Shown one piece after another: positions 25,772-34,232 of a stretch of DNA of 64,000 nucleotides. The position numbers were made by a program, and so were the translations under genes. A model generated the notes under the pieces. It worked only from the letters and a program-made list of their open reading frames with translations. It searched no databases and was not told the DNA's origin. This DNA comes from Bariatricus massiliensis (GTDB lineage: Bacteria; Bacillota; Clostridia; Lachnospirales; Lachnospiraceae): contig NZ_LT574838.1 in NCBI RefSeq assembly GCF_900086725.1, positions 1,065,617 to 1,129,616 on the forward strand. The letters run 5' to 3'. Position 1 is the stretch's first letter. Every line of letters starts with the position of its first letter.

Positions 25772-27655
25772 ATGGAAAGCACCGAACAAGAACGGAAGGT
25801 AAAACCTGCCCTACTGGGAATAAAGATTGCTATTGTGTTCTTTACAGCACTTGCTATATTGGTTTTTGCAGCTTATATTGTGATTTCACAGAATGTACAG
25901 GATATGCTGATCGATAATACACTGAATCTGTTTAGCTCGATGGTGGAACAGGGTGTAACAACGATCGAGTATGAACTGCAGGTGGGGAAAAAAGACGCAG
26001 CAGACATGGCGGAAGCTTTTTCAATTTCTAATCGTGATGACAAAACAGTCACTTTTCCCACAGTTGATTCTGATCCAAATATAATACGCATGGTTTATGT
26101 CACAAATGATGATGTCACTGTTACCGATGAACAGCACTTGGATATAAGAGAACGAGCGGATATTGTGGAAGCTTTTTCTGGAAAAACCAGTGTCTATGGT
26201 CCATATTTTAATGAAGATAATGAATATGTGATCTGTTACTCTGCGCCAGTTGTCCAAGATGGTAAAGTTGCAGGTGTACTGAGCATAGAAAAAGATGGTT
26301 ACTATTTTTGTTCTTTAATCCAAGAGATACAGTTCATGGGGACCGGAGAATCTTATATCATTAATGAAGAAGGAACCGATATTGCGGTAAGCAATCAGAA
26401 TCATATAGAGTGGGTAGATGAACGGTACAATGCCGAAAAAATTTTAAATACAAAGGATGATCCTGTTACCCGGTCCGTTTTTGAATTGGAGCAGAAAGGG
26501 CTTAAAGGTGAAAAGGGAACCGGAAACTATTATTGGAATAATGGTTTATGTTATCTGGCATATGCCCCAATCCCATCCGAAGGCTGGGTTCTTTTAGCTG
26601 GTGTGAGGGAGGAGGAGTTAGTTTCGATGACACAGTCGGCCCTATACTCTTCCATCATAAAGAGTCCCATATTCAATATATGCATCGTGGTTTTTCTCAT
26701 GCTTACCGGGATTATTGTCTATTGGATCGCTTCAAGTTTTAAGAAGACTGTTGCCATAAATAAGGAATTAAAGATTATTGCAAACTATGATCCCCTGACA
26801 GGTACATTAAACCGAAACAGTTTTCACACAGCAATGGATACTCTTTCTAATGAACAGAACAGTTCTCTGGCCTGTATCTATATAGATGCAAATGGCCTGC
26901 ATGAGATCAATAACCATCTTGGGCATCAGGCAGGAGATAATATGCTTAGAACGGTAGTAGAGGTGCTGAGACGTGTCTTTTCTCCAGAGAACGTCTACCG
27001 TATCGGCGGCGATGAATTCGTAGTGTTCTGTCGGAATCAAAAGGAACAAGAGGTATATCATAAAAGCGAACTTGCCCGTAAGAATCTTAAGGAACAAGGC
27101 TATGAAATTTCCATTGGGATTGAATGGCGAGACAGCAACATTGATATTAAAAATATGGTCAACATGGCTGAAGAATCCATGAACCTTGATAAGCAGCGGT
27201 ATTATCAATCGAATGGGAAGGAACGTCAAATCCGCGCACTTAACCAAAAATTAGAAAAAATGGTACTTGAAAAACAGGATGCCGATGCCTTTCTTGCCGT
27301 ATTATCACCAATATTTAAAGGCGTCTATTTTGTTGATCTGGGAACTGATACTGTACGACACATATTTATACCTCCTTATTTTGCAGAAATGCTTGAAGAA
27401 GCAGGTGATGTATTCAGTAAGGCATTGACACTTTATGCCGAACAGATTGTCGCAGGCGGATTCCGAAGGGAGTTTAAAAAATTCTGTGATCTTGCCTATG
27501 TAAAAAAACAATTGGATATGGATAACACACCGGAACTTACCTACCCAAAGACAGATGGCTCCTTTATGAAGTTACGGATTCTGAAATTCAAAATATATAC
27601 AGATCAGTGCAGGGAGACGCTCTGGATCTTTTCAGAAATAGAAGGTCAGATATAA
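25772..27655 (+). CDS. Membrane diguanylate cyclase: Cache sensor, GGDEF, C-terminal PAS-like region
   Basis: 627 residues: TM1 about 15-40, an extracytoplasmic dCache-like sensor (about 41-295, with the typical VYGPYFNEDNEYVICYSAPV), TM2 about 300-322, a GGDEF domain (about 335-490) with intact RIGGDEFVVF and the DPLTGTLNRN entry motif, then about 125 residues that look PAS-like. The active-site motif implies synthesis of c-di-GMP from two GTP. No RxxD inhibitory site could be placed with confidence. It has a GAGGAG ribosome site, is monocistronic, and ends at a strong terminator. The receptor for the messenger is not in this window. Confidence 0.88.
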   Translation: MESTEQERKVKPALLGIKIAIVFFTALAILVFAAYIVISQNVQDMLIDNTLNLFSSMVEQGVTTIEYELQVGKKDAADMAEAFSISNRDDKTVTFPTVDSDPNIIRMVYVTNDDVTVTDEQHLDIRERADIVEAFSGKTSVYGPYFNEDNEYVICYSAPVVQDGKVAGVLSIEKDGYYFCSLIQEIQFMGTGESYIINEEGTDIAVSNQNHIEWVDERYNAEKILNTKDDPVTRSVFELEQKGLKGEKGTGNYYWNNGLCYLAYAPIPSEGWVLLAGVREEELVSMTQSALYSSIIKSPIFNICIVVFLMLTGIIVYWIASSFKKTVAINKELKIIANYDPLTGTLNRNSFHTAMDTLSNEQNSSLACIYIDANGLHEINNHLGHQAGDNMLRTVVEVLRRVFSPENVYRIGGDEFVVFCRNQKEQEVYHKSELARKNLKEQGYEISIGIEWRDSNIDIKNMVNMAEESMNLDKQRYYQSNGKERQIRALNQKLEKMVLEKQDADAFLAVLSPIFKGVYFVDLGTDTVRHIFIPPYFAEMLEEAGDVFSKALTLYAEQIVAGGFRREFKKFCDLAYVKKQLDMDNTPELTYPKTDGSFMKLRILKFKIYTDQCRETLWIFSEIEGQI

Positions 27656-27676
27656 TTTGTGTCTATAGTAAAAATA

Positions 27677-27726
27677 ACTCCTTTTTGGTAAGAATGAAGA
27701 TATGGCCATTCTTATCAAAAAGGAGT
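27677..27726. terminator. Bidirectional intrinsic terminator
   Basis: A 20-bp stem (ACTCCTTTTTGGTAAGAATG with its complement, one G-U pair) and a 10-nt loop lie between the convergent cyclase and kinase genes. Confidence 0.85.
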
Positions 27727-27733
27727 ATTACGT

Positions 27734-28786
27734 TTAAAGGATTCCGGCTGAAGGAAACGCCAAAACAAATTCACTTCCCTGCCCCTCGCGGCTGTTCACA
27801 CGGACGAAACCATCACACAAGGTACAGACATGCTGGACAAGACTCAATCCGATCCCATAGCCGTCCTTGTTCAACTCCCTGATCTGATAACCGTGTTCAA
27901 AGATCAGTTCCTCCTCCTCCTCACTCATTCCCATGCCGTGATCCCGTATGTGGAGCAAAACGCTTTCATGCTGCTGCTCCAGAGCTACCTCGATCAAACT
28001 TCCATCGCCGTATTTAACGGCGTTGTCCAGCAGATTGTCAACAGCCCGGCGCAGCCATTGCTCTTTACCTGACATTTCATAAGAAGCGTCTTCATCAAAG
28101 TAAAAAATGAGATTGGGATAAACACTTCGATAGGTATCACATTCTTCCGCCGCAATCAGCGCCAGATCCACCATTTCACGGCTGGCGTCCCTATGTGCGG
28201 AGATGGTCAGGATATCATCTACGGATTGTGCCAGTTTCCCAATATCCCGTATCAACAGGGGATCAGAGGATTCATCAAGGCGGGATTTGATGAGCATGAT
28301 TAGATTTTTTTGCTCGTGGGCAATAAAGGAATGGAGACGCTGCTGGTCCTTTTCATATGCGGAAAGCCGTGTATGAATGTTCTGATACTCCTCCTTTAGA
28401 TCCGTTTCCCGGATGCGTTCAGGGTCCAATTCAGATAAATCCCGCAGATCACTGGCAATGATTCTGTTATGCCTGCGTTCTAGTGCGCGGAGGCAAAGCA
28501 GCAGCGCGCTGGAAAGTAAAAGGACCAGAAGACAGACAGCGGTAATCAACAAAGGAAGATATTGGAAAAAGGCTGAACGAAAATAATCATACAGCTCAGT
28601 TGAGGTGACAAAGCTGTCCATGACAACCTGTCCGCTTTGAGGGGCGTAGAACAGGGTCTCCGGCAGCCCACTGGTGTCTGCGCTTGAATTACGTACAAAC
28701 AGATAGAAGCATGCAACAATACTCAGGCTTAATACAATTGTATATCCGGCAATTAAAAATCTGGTTTGCTTTTTTATTCCAGACAT
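27734..28786 (-). CDS. Sensor histidine kinase with atypical H-box
   Basis: 350 residues: TM1 about 11-31, a short external loop of about 45 residues, TM2 about 77-99, a dimerisation helix whose phosphoacceptor box is SFIAHEQKNLIMLI (H157) instead of the usual SHELKTP, and an ATPase domain (N-box NLLDNAVKYG, G1 DHGMGMSEEE, G2 GYGIGLSLVQHV). It overlaps the regulator by 13 bp. It is divergently placed from an FtsX permease / ATPase operon, which it probably controls, a layout like the VncRS-Vex locus of streptococci (analogy, not proof). Confidence 0.87.
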   Translation of the reverse strand: MSGIKKQTRFLIAGYTIVLSLSIVACFYLFVRNSSADTSGLPETLFYAPQSGQVVMDSFVTSTELYDYFRSAFFQYLPLLITAVCLLVLLLSSALLLCLRALERRHNRIIASDLRDLSELDPERIRETDLKEEYQNIHTRLSAYEKDQQRLHSFIAHEQKNLIMLIKSRLDESSDPLLIRDIGKLAQSVDDILTISAHRDASREMVDLALIAAEECDTYRSVYPNLIFYFDEDASYEMSGKEQWLRRAVDNLLDNAVKYGDGSLIEVALEQQHESVLLHIRDHGMGMSEEEEELIFEHGYQIRELNKDGYGIGLSLVQHVCTLCDGFVRVNSREGQGSEFVLAFPSAGIL

Positions 28787-29442
28787 AGATAATACCCCTT
28801 TCCTTTCACGTTACAGAGAATGGATGTATCTCCTATTTTAAGCTTTTTCTTAATGTTGGCCATGTGGACTCGGATGACTCCGGAAAAGGGATCAAAATTT
28901 TCGTCGTAGACATGCTCTGCCAGTTCCTCATTGGATACAATGCGGGGATAGCAGCTTGCCAGATATTCTAAAATATCAAATTCTTTAGCGGAGAGAGAAA
29001 TCTCACATCCCTTCAGTGTTACCCGCCGGGTGGCCGGATTCAAAGACAGTTCTTTGATGAGTATAACAGGGTTTGCCCGCCCCCGGAACCGCCGGATCAC
29101 TGCCTGGATACGGGCATCCAGCTCTGCGAATTCAAAGGGCTTTGTGATATAGTCGTCACTGCCAAGCTGCAGGCCTTTGACCCGCTGTTCCAGTTCGCCC
29201 CGGGCGGTCACAATGAGTACAGGAACTGAGATTCCCTGATTCCGCCAGTCCTCCAGAAGTTCAAATCCATCTCTTTCCGGCAGGTTCAGGTCCAGCAGGA
29301 TTACATCATAATCATTATCAAAAGCTTTCCGATCTCCATCTTCTCCATCATAGGCCACATCACATACATATCCAAAGCCGGACAGTTTTACCTTCATCAG
29401 GTCAGCCAGTTCGATATTATCTTCAATTATCAATAAACGCAT
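28774..29442 (-). CDS. OmpR-family response regulator
   Basis: 222 residues from ATG 29442 (MRLLIIEDN). A longer frame to 29493 would run through the promoter, so it is rejected. Receiver features are ED at 7-8, D51 (LLDLNLPERDG), IVTARGELEQ and YITKPFEFAE; the output domain is OmpR-type (LSAKEFDILEYL, VHMANIKKKL, GKGYYLCL). It is divergent from the redox/FtsX operon at 29603. Confidence 0.92.
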   Translation of the reverse strand: MRLLIIEDNIELADLMKVKLSGFGYVCDVAYDGEDGDRKAFDNDYDVILLDLNLPERDGFELLEDWRNQGISVPVLIVTARGELEQRVKGLQLGSDDYITKPFEFAELDARIQAVIRRFRGRANPVILIKELSLNPATRRVTLKGCEISLSAKEFDILEYLASCYPRIVSNEELAEHVYDENFDPFSGVIRVHMANIKKKLKIGDTSILCNVKGKGYYLCLE

Positions 29443-29464
29443 CACAATCACCCACCGTTCTAAA

Positions 29465-29493
29465 TTTATATTTATATAGTATACCACAGTCAA
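29465..29493 (-). promoter_or_regulatory. Sigma-A-type promoter of the response regulator gene
   Basis: On the minus strand, TTGACT (29488-29493) and TATAAA (29465-29470) are 17 bp apart, and the gene starts 22 bp further on. The same intergenic region must hold the plus-strand promoter of the FtsX operon; a TATACT lies near 29561 on that strand. Confidence 0.65.
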
Positions 29494-29602
29494 TGTTTGT
29501 ATAAAACAAAAATATAATCACTAAAGAGTCTGGCCTTGCCTCAGAATTAACATTGTCTGTGCTATACTGAAAAAAATCTTAAAAGAAAAGAGCGAACATG
29601 TT

Positions 29603-30979
29603 ATGTATATTTTAAAAAATGCGTTTCAAAATCTGTACAGGAATGCGGGAAGGAATCTGCTGGCGGCCGGGATATTTCTGGTTATCATCACGATGAGCTG
29701 CGTGGCTCTGGTGGTCTACAACGATGCAGATAACATCGCAAAGCAGTACAAGGACCGGCTGAGCACGGAAGTGCTTCTGGATGTGGATGAGCGGAAGGTC
29801 GGTGAAGCCAGTGAAGACGATGAAACATTCAGACGGCCTGAACTGGCGGATGAACTGATCCGAAAAATGGCTGCCTCCAAATACCTGAAAAAGGCGATGT
29901 ACTACGTTCAGATGGAGGCTGTGGCAGATGACCTGAAATACACCAGACCCATCGATTATGAGGATATGGAGATGCAGCGAGCAGGAGAAGATCGCGTAAA
30001 AACCCGTGCCCCCCAGTACTATCTAAATGGGTTCGAGGATGTGAGCCAAGCGGAGCCATTCCAAAGCGGAGAGGCCAAACTCGCCGAAGGCGGAAGGTTC
30101 CCGAAGGAGGATAACGAATGCCTGATTTCCGACACACTGGCTGAGCTAAACAACTTGAAACCCGGTGATACATTCCAGACGAAAAGCATTTACCACACGG
30201 ACAAGCAGGGGGAACCACTGGAAGAAATGACTCTCAAAGTCAGCGGCATCTATCACCGGGAATACAGCGAAGGCGAAATGGACCGCGACGATGAGATTTT
30301 TACCAGTTATAAGCTCCTGATCGATCCACGTTATACGTATGAACCCGTATTTTATACGAAATTTTTCCTGAAAGACCCAAAGGATTTGGATGCCTTTGCC
30401 CGGGAAGCCTATGACGCCGGTCTCTCTGAATACTACAGTCTGAGCACTGATACGGTCGCCTACGACACTTTTGTAAAACCCATTGAGCAGATGTGCGTGA
30501 TCTCCATAATCTTCCTGTGGGTGGTTCTGGCGCTGGGGGCCGCGGTCCTAATCATACTCTCCGCGTTAGTAGTGAGGGAACGGAAATATGAGATTGGTGT
30601 TTTGCGGTCTATGGGCATGAAAAAGAGTAAAGTTGCAGTGCAGCTGGTTCTGGAATCTGCACTCATCATGACAGTCTGCCTGATCCTCGGCATTGCCCTT
30701 GGCAGTCTGCTGGCCCAGCCGGTCACCGATATGCTGCTGGCAGACCAGATGTCTCAGGCTATGGCCGGACCCAGCCTTGCAGGCAGTATGGGCGGCGCCT
30801 CTTTTGGCGGGCTGGCTACAGACAACAACCCTATCACGCATATCAATGCCGCGCTGAGTCTTACCACCATTACAGAGCTTACAGGCATCGCCCTGATTCT
30901 TACGGCGATTGCAGGTGCGGTCAGTGCAGTCTGCGCGATGAAGTACGAGCCTATGCGCATCCTGCGCCAGCGAGATTGA
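29603..30979 (+). CDS. ABC transporter permease, single FtsX/MacB unit
   Basis: 458 residues: TM1 about 18-40, one MacB-like extracytoplasmic domain (about 45-285), then three TMs near 295-325, 348-375 and 425-447. Unlike the permeases in modules 1-3 it has one FtsX domain, so it should work as a dimer. The extracytoplasmic core (GGRFPKEDNECLISDTLAE, then LKPGDTF and VSGIYHRE) resembles a stretch of the lipoprotein encoded at 32851-34104. The gene heads a plus-strand operon with its ATPase 16 bp downstream. Confidence 0.87.
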   Translation: MYILKNAFQNLYRNAGRNLLAAGIFLVIITMSCVALVVYNDADNIAKQYKDRLSTEVLLDVDERKVGEASEDDETFRRPELADELIRKMAASKYLKKAMYYVQMEAVADDLKYTRPIDYEDMEMQRAGEDRVKTRAPQYYLNGFEDVSQAEPFQSGEAKLAEGGRFPKEDNECLISDTLAELNNLKPGDTFQTKSIYHTDKQGEPLEEMTLKVSGIYHREYSEGEMDRDDEIFTSYKLLIDPRYTYEPVFYTKFFLKDPKDLDAFAREAYDAGLSEYYSLSTDTVAYDTFVKPIEQMCVISIIFLWVVLALGAAVLIILSALVVRERKYEIGVLRSMGMKKSKVAVQLVLESALIMTVCLILGIALGSLLAQPVTDMLLADQMSQAMAGPSLAGSMGGASFGGLATDNNPITHINAALSLTTITELTGIALILTAIAGAVSAVCAMKYEPMRILRQRD

Positions 30980-30995
30980 AAGGAAGGAAGGAAAC

Positions 30996-31679
30996 ATGGC
31001 TGTTTTATCACTTAAAAACGTAGGATATACCTATGAAAAAACCACAAAGCCGGTATTTCAGGGATTAAATGCGGAGTTTGAGCCGGGCAGGCTCTACTGT
31101 ATCGTGGGAAAATCCGGAGCGGGAAAAACTTCCCTGCTCTCCCTTTTAGCCGGACTTGATATCTGTACGGAGGGAGCCATCCAGTATGAGGGCGAGGATT
31201 TGCGCGAGCTGGACAGGGATCGGTACCGCGCCGAAAAAATAGGCGTTATATTCCAGAGCTATAACCTTTTGTTGAATAAGACCGCATTGGAGAACATTGA
31301 GCTTTCTATGTCCATCAGCGGAGTCCGACATAAAGACAACCGTACCTATGCACTGGCCCTTCTGGAAAGCGTGGGCATCGACCGGGAGACGGCAGGACGA
31401 CGTGTGCTGGGGCTTTCCGGAGGAGAACAGCAGCGGGTGGGCATTGCCCGCGCCCTGTCCCACGAGCCTAAGCTGCTGCTGGCGGATGAGCCAAGCGGCA
31501 ATCTGGACCGGGAGACAGAGCGGGATGTGATAGATATTCTGGTGGATCTGGCCCATGTGCAGAACAAATGCGTGATCATTGTGACGCATTCCCATAAGAT
31601 CACCCGCTTTGCAGATGAAATCTGGGGACTGAACAAAGGCGGCCGTCTGGTTTACATGGGGAAGGGAGGTGAAGCCTGA
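30996..31679 (+). CDS. ABC transporter ATP-binding protein, MacB/LolD type
   Basis: 227 residues with Walker A GKSGAGKTS, Q-loop VIFQSYNLLL, signature LSGGEQQRVGIARAL, Walker B LLADEPSGNLD and H-loop VTHSHKI. It has a GGAAGGAAGG ribosome site. The stop codon overlaps the next start by one base (TGATG), so the small CxxC protein is translationally coupled to it. Confidence 0.92.
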   Translation: MAVLSLKNVGYTYEKTTKPVFQGLNAEFEPGRLYCIVGKSGAGKTSLLSLLAGLDICTEGAIQYEGEDLRELDRDRYRAEKIGVIFQSYNLLLNKTALENIELSMSISGVRHKDNRTYALALLESVGIDRETAGRRVLGLSGGEQQRVGIARALSHEPKLLLADEPSGNLDRETERDVIDILVDLAHVQNKCVIIVTHSHKITRFADEIWGLNKGGRLVYMGKGGEA

Positions 31680-31825
31680 TGGCAGAAAGAAGAAGATATT
31701 ATATGGGCATCGCCTGCTTTGTTATGGGTCTGGCATCTGTGGGACTCGGACTACTCCGGGAGGAGCATTTGACGGTACTTAAAAAAGCGGCGGCGATCTG
31801 CCTGGAATGTATTGGAATCGGTTAG
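31679..31825 (+). CDS. CD1871A-like small CxxC protein
   Basis: 48 residues: a basic N-terminus (MAERRRYY), one hydrophobic helix (MGIACFVMGLASVGLGLL), and a C-terminal ICLECIGIG. The C-x-x-C at the end and the total length match the small CxxC proteins known as the CD1871A family in Clostridia (from memory). Its start overlaps the ATPase stop, and the polyferredoxin gene starts 9 bp after it, with the ribosome site TAGGAG overlapping its stop. A membrane-bound thiol or metal-binding shuttle is inferred from the neighbours. Confidence 0.75.
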   Translation: MAERRRYYMGIACFVMGLASVGLGLLREEHLTVLKKAAAICLECIGIG

Positions 31826-31834
31826 GAGAAACAT

Positions 31835-32806
31835 ATGAAAAATAAAAAGCTTACAAAAAAAACAGCAAACAAACGGCCAAAACAAGGAATCCGGCTCTGG
31901 GTGCAGATTCTATTTGCTGCGCTGACAAACGGCTACGTGAATGGCTTTATCCAGTCGAAGATCTATACCGGGCCTACAAAAGCGCTCTGTGTGCCGGGAC
32001 TTAACTGCTATTCCTGTCCCGGTGCTCTGGGAGCCTGTCCCATCGGTTCCCTTCAGGCAGTCATCGGCAGCCGTAACTACCAGTTCTCTTTTTACATCAT
32101 CGGTTTTTTGATGGCTGTTGGAGCTTTGATCGGACGAGTGGTCTGCGGTTTCCTCTGTCCCTTCGGACTGGTCCAGGATCTGCTGCATAGGATCCCGGTA
32201 CCAAAGATAAAAAAGCTGCCGGGGGAAAAATACCTGCGATATCTCAAATATGTCATTCTTGTGGTGTTCGTCCTGCTGCTGCCCATGTTCGCGGTGAACA
32301 TCATCGGTCAGGGAGACCCCTGGTTCTGCAAGTGGATCTGTCCATCAGGCACCTTGCTGGGAGGGATTCCTCTGGTAGCGGGAAATCCCGACCTGCAGGC
32401 TGCCGTTGGCTGGCTGTTTGACTGGAAGGTCTTTCTGCTGGTATCCGTCGTGGTGCTTTCCATGTTCGTCTATCGGCCTTTCTGCAAGTTCCTCTGCCCA
32501 CTGGGCGCGGTCTATGGCGTATTTAATCCTATTTCCCTCTACCATCTGCGTCTGGATGAGGAGAAATGCGTGGACTGCGGCATCTGCAAAAAGACCTGCA
32601 AGATGGGCATCGATCCACGGAAGACGCCAAACAGCCCCGAATGCATCCGCTGCGGAGACTGTGTCCGGGCATGTCCCACAGAAGCCCTTACAAAAAGCTT
32701 CGGCATTGGTAAAAAAGCAGCGGCGGCATCCTGTACAGGTTCATGTGCTTCCTGTGCCGGGTCGTGCGCCGGAAACTCCGCTCCAAAAGAAGGGCATAAA
32801 AACTGA
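31835..32806 (+). CDS. Membrane polyferredoxin (NapH/CcoG-like 4Fe-4S protein) with Cys-rich tail
   Basis: 323 residues with 22 cysteines. TM helices at about 20-40, 83-105, 137-160 and 195-215 carry CGFLCPFG, CKWICPSG and CKFLCPLGA motifs of the NapH family. Two 4Fe-4S sites follow: CVDCGICKKTC and CIRCGDCVRACP. A C-terminal tail adds CTGSCASCAGSC. The family moves electrons between quinols or ferredoxins and membrane partners. Here the partners should be the adjacent CxxC protein and the TlpA lipoprotein, taking the place CcdA or DsbD has elsewhere (inference). Confidence 0.87.
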   Translation: MKNKKLTKKTANKRPKQGIRLWVQILFAALTNGYVNGFIQSKIYTGPTKALCVPGLNCYSCPGALGACPIGSLQAVIGSRNYQFSFYIIGFLMAVGALIGRVVCGFLCPFGLVQDLLHRIPVPKIKKLPGEKYLRYLKYVILVVFVLLLPMFAVNIIGQGDPWFCKWICPSGTLLGGIPLVAGNPDLQAAVGWLFDWKVFLLVSVVVLSMFVYRPFCKFLCPLGAVYGVFNPISLYHLRLDEEKCVDCGICKKTCKMGIDPRKTPNSPECIRCGDCVRACPTEALTKSFGIGKKAAAASCTGSCASCAGSCAGNSAPKEGHKN

Positions 32807-32850
32807 CACTCATAAACATATATTTTGAACAATTGAAAGGATAAAATAAA

Positions 32851-34104
32851 ATGAAAAGATTATCTACATTATTTCTGGCCTTAGGCCTGACCGTTTCCCT
32901 TGCTGCCTGCGGCAGTCCCTCTGCATCCTCTTCCTCCTCTGAGTCCGCATCTGCGGACAGCGAGAGCACAGCACCGGATATAAACGATATGGTGAAAGAG
33001 GATCCTATCAGCGAGGAAGATCAAGAACTGATGAACCGCAGCGTCCGTTTCACAGCGGATAAAAAACTCAGCTATGATACATGGAAAAAAGTAATGGAAC
33101 TGCCCGGAGTGGAATGCCCAAACCATATCTCAGGATATATCGACGATGTATCTTTGGGTGACAATAAGGATATGCTCCTCAGCGGAGAACCTGAGCTGGA
33201 GGAAAACGGGCTGTTTGTCACTTATGAGCTGACGGAGGGCAAGGTCCCGGCAGACGGTTCCACCGGAGGCTGTGTGATTCCTGCATCTATGGCGGAAAGT
33301 ATGGGAAAAAAGGTAGGCGATAAGGTGACTGTGGATACGCCGCTGGGCAAGGCGGAGTATGAGATTACCGGACTGTACCGCTATAGCGAAAAAGGCAAGG
33401 TGGGAGGACTCACGGAAGAAAACGCACCGCTGTATGAAATCTTCGTAAATACCGAAGATATCGTAAAGCTGACCGGTACGAATAAAGACGGCTATTTCCT
33501 CGGAAACTCTGTCACCTGTGCCACTGCTGAGGAGGCGAAAAAGCTGGTAGAGCAGGCTTCAGCGATCTTGAAGGAGTACGACATGAAAGCAATGCTGGCA
33601 AGCGATTCCAGCGCAGAAATGACTTACGCGGACAGCAATGAACTGTTCCAAGATGTTGCACTGGACGGGACCGATCTGGACGGCAAAGCCCTGCCGGATG
33701 ATCTGCTGGCAAAAGACGGTGTCACGATGGTGAACGTCTGGGCCACCTTCTGTAATCCCTGTCTGGAGGAAATGCCCTATCTGGAGAAACTGAACAAGGA
33801 ATTTGCCGCTGCTGGGAAAAATTTCAAGGTCGTGGGAATAGCAGCCGACGTGATAAACGATAAAGGAAAGGTGGGCCAGGAACAGTTAGATCTGGCAAAA
33901 GAGATCGTGAAAAAGACCGGCGTGACCTATACAAACATCATCCCCGGAGAAAAGCTCCAGTCTGACATCCTGCCGAACGTGACTGCCTTCCCTACCAGCT
34001 TTTTCCTTAACGACAAGGGAGAGGTGATCAAAACTGTTATGGGGGCCACCACCAAAGATGACTGGGCCAATACAGCTAATGAGCTGTTAGAAAGCCTTAA
34101 ATAG
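32851..34104 (+). CDS. Lipoprotein: FtsX/MacB-like extracytoplasmic domain fused to TlpA thioredoxin
   Basis: 417 residues. A lipobox LAAC (C20) is followed by a Ser-rich linker, a domain at about 60-255 and a TlpA/ResA-type thioredoxin at about 265-417. The redox centre is ATFCNPC (C301 and C304) and the cis-Pro loop is AFPTSFF. The middle domain has GGCVIPASMAESMGKKVGD followed by YEITGLY, which mirrors the ISDTLAELNNLKPGD and VSGIY segments of the FtsX permease in the same operon. I read it as a soluble permease-type domain tied to a thiol reductase. It lies 44 bp after the polyferredoxin and probably ends the operon. Confidence 0.82.
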   Translation: MKRLSTLFLALGLTVSLAACGSPSASSSSSESASADSESTAPDINDMVKEDPISEEDQELMNRSVRFTADKKLSYDTWKKVMELPGVECPNHISGYIDDVSLGDNKDMLLSGEPELEENGLFVTYELTEGKVPADGSTGGCVIPASMAESMGKKVGDKVTVDTPLGKAEYEITGLYRYSEKGKVGGLTEENAPLYEIFVNTEDIVKLTGTNKDGYFLGNSVTCATAEEAKKLVEQASAILKEYDMKAMLASDSSAEMTYADSNELFQDVALDGTDLDGKALPDDLLAKDGVTMVNVWATFCNPCLEEMPYLEKLNKEFAAAGKNFKVVGIAADVINDKGKVGQEQLDLAKEIVKKTGVTYTNIIPGEKLQSDILPNVTAFPTSFFLNDKGEVIKTVMGATTKDDWANTANELLESLK

Positions 34105-34232
34105 GGATGGCAAATGCCATAAAGCAATGCAAAAAATATACAGCATATTAAACCCCAAGCTCAGCTAAATGCTTGGTAATTACCATTTAGCTGAGCGGAC
34201 GGCGCAAAACTGCGTTGAAAGGAAGCAAACAG
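34105..34232 (+). promoter_or_regulatory. Structured leader upstream of the hybrid kinase
   Basis: Between the lipoprotein stop and the kinase start lie a short palindrome (ATGGCAAATGCCAT), a 12-bp hairpin (CTCAGCTAAATG and complement, with GGTAATTAC in the loop), and a small CGCA-AAAC-TGCG hairpin just before the ribosome site. The large hairpin is not followed by a U-run, so it is not an obvious terminator. No known riboswitch class was recognised. Confidence 0.4.

Noticed and set aside
29443..29493. Longer start for the response regulator
   Set aside because: These codons cover the TTGACT/TATAAA promoter, and the conserved receiver begins at the ATG at 29442.
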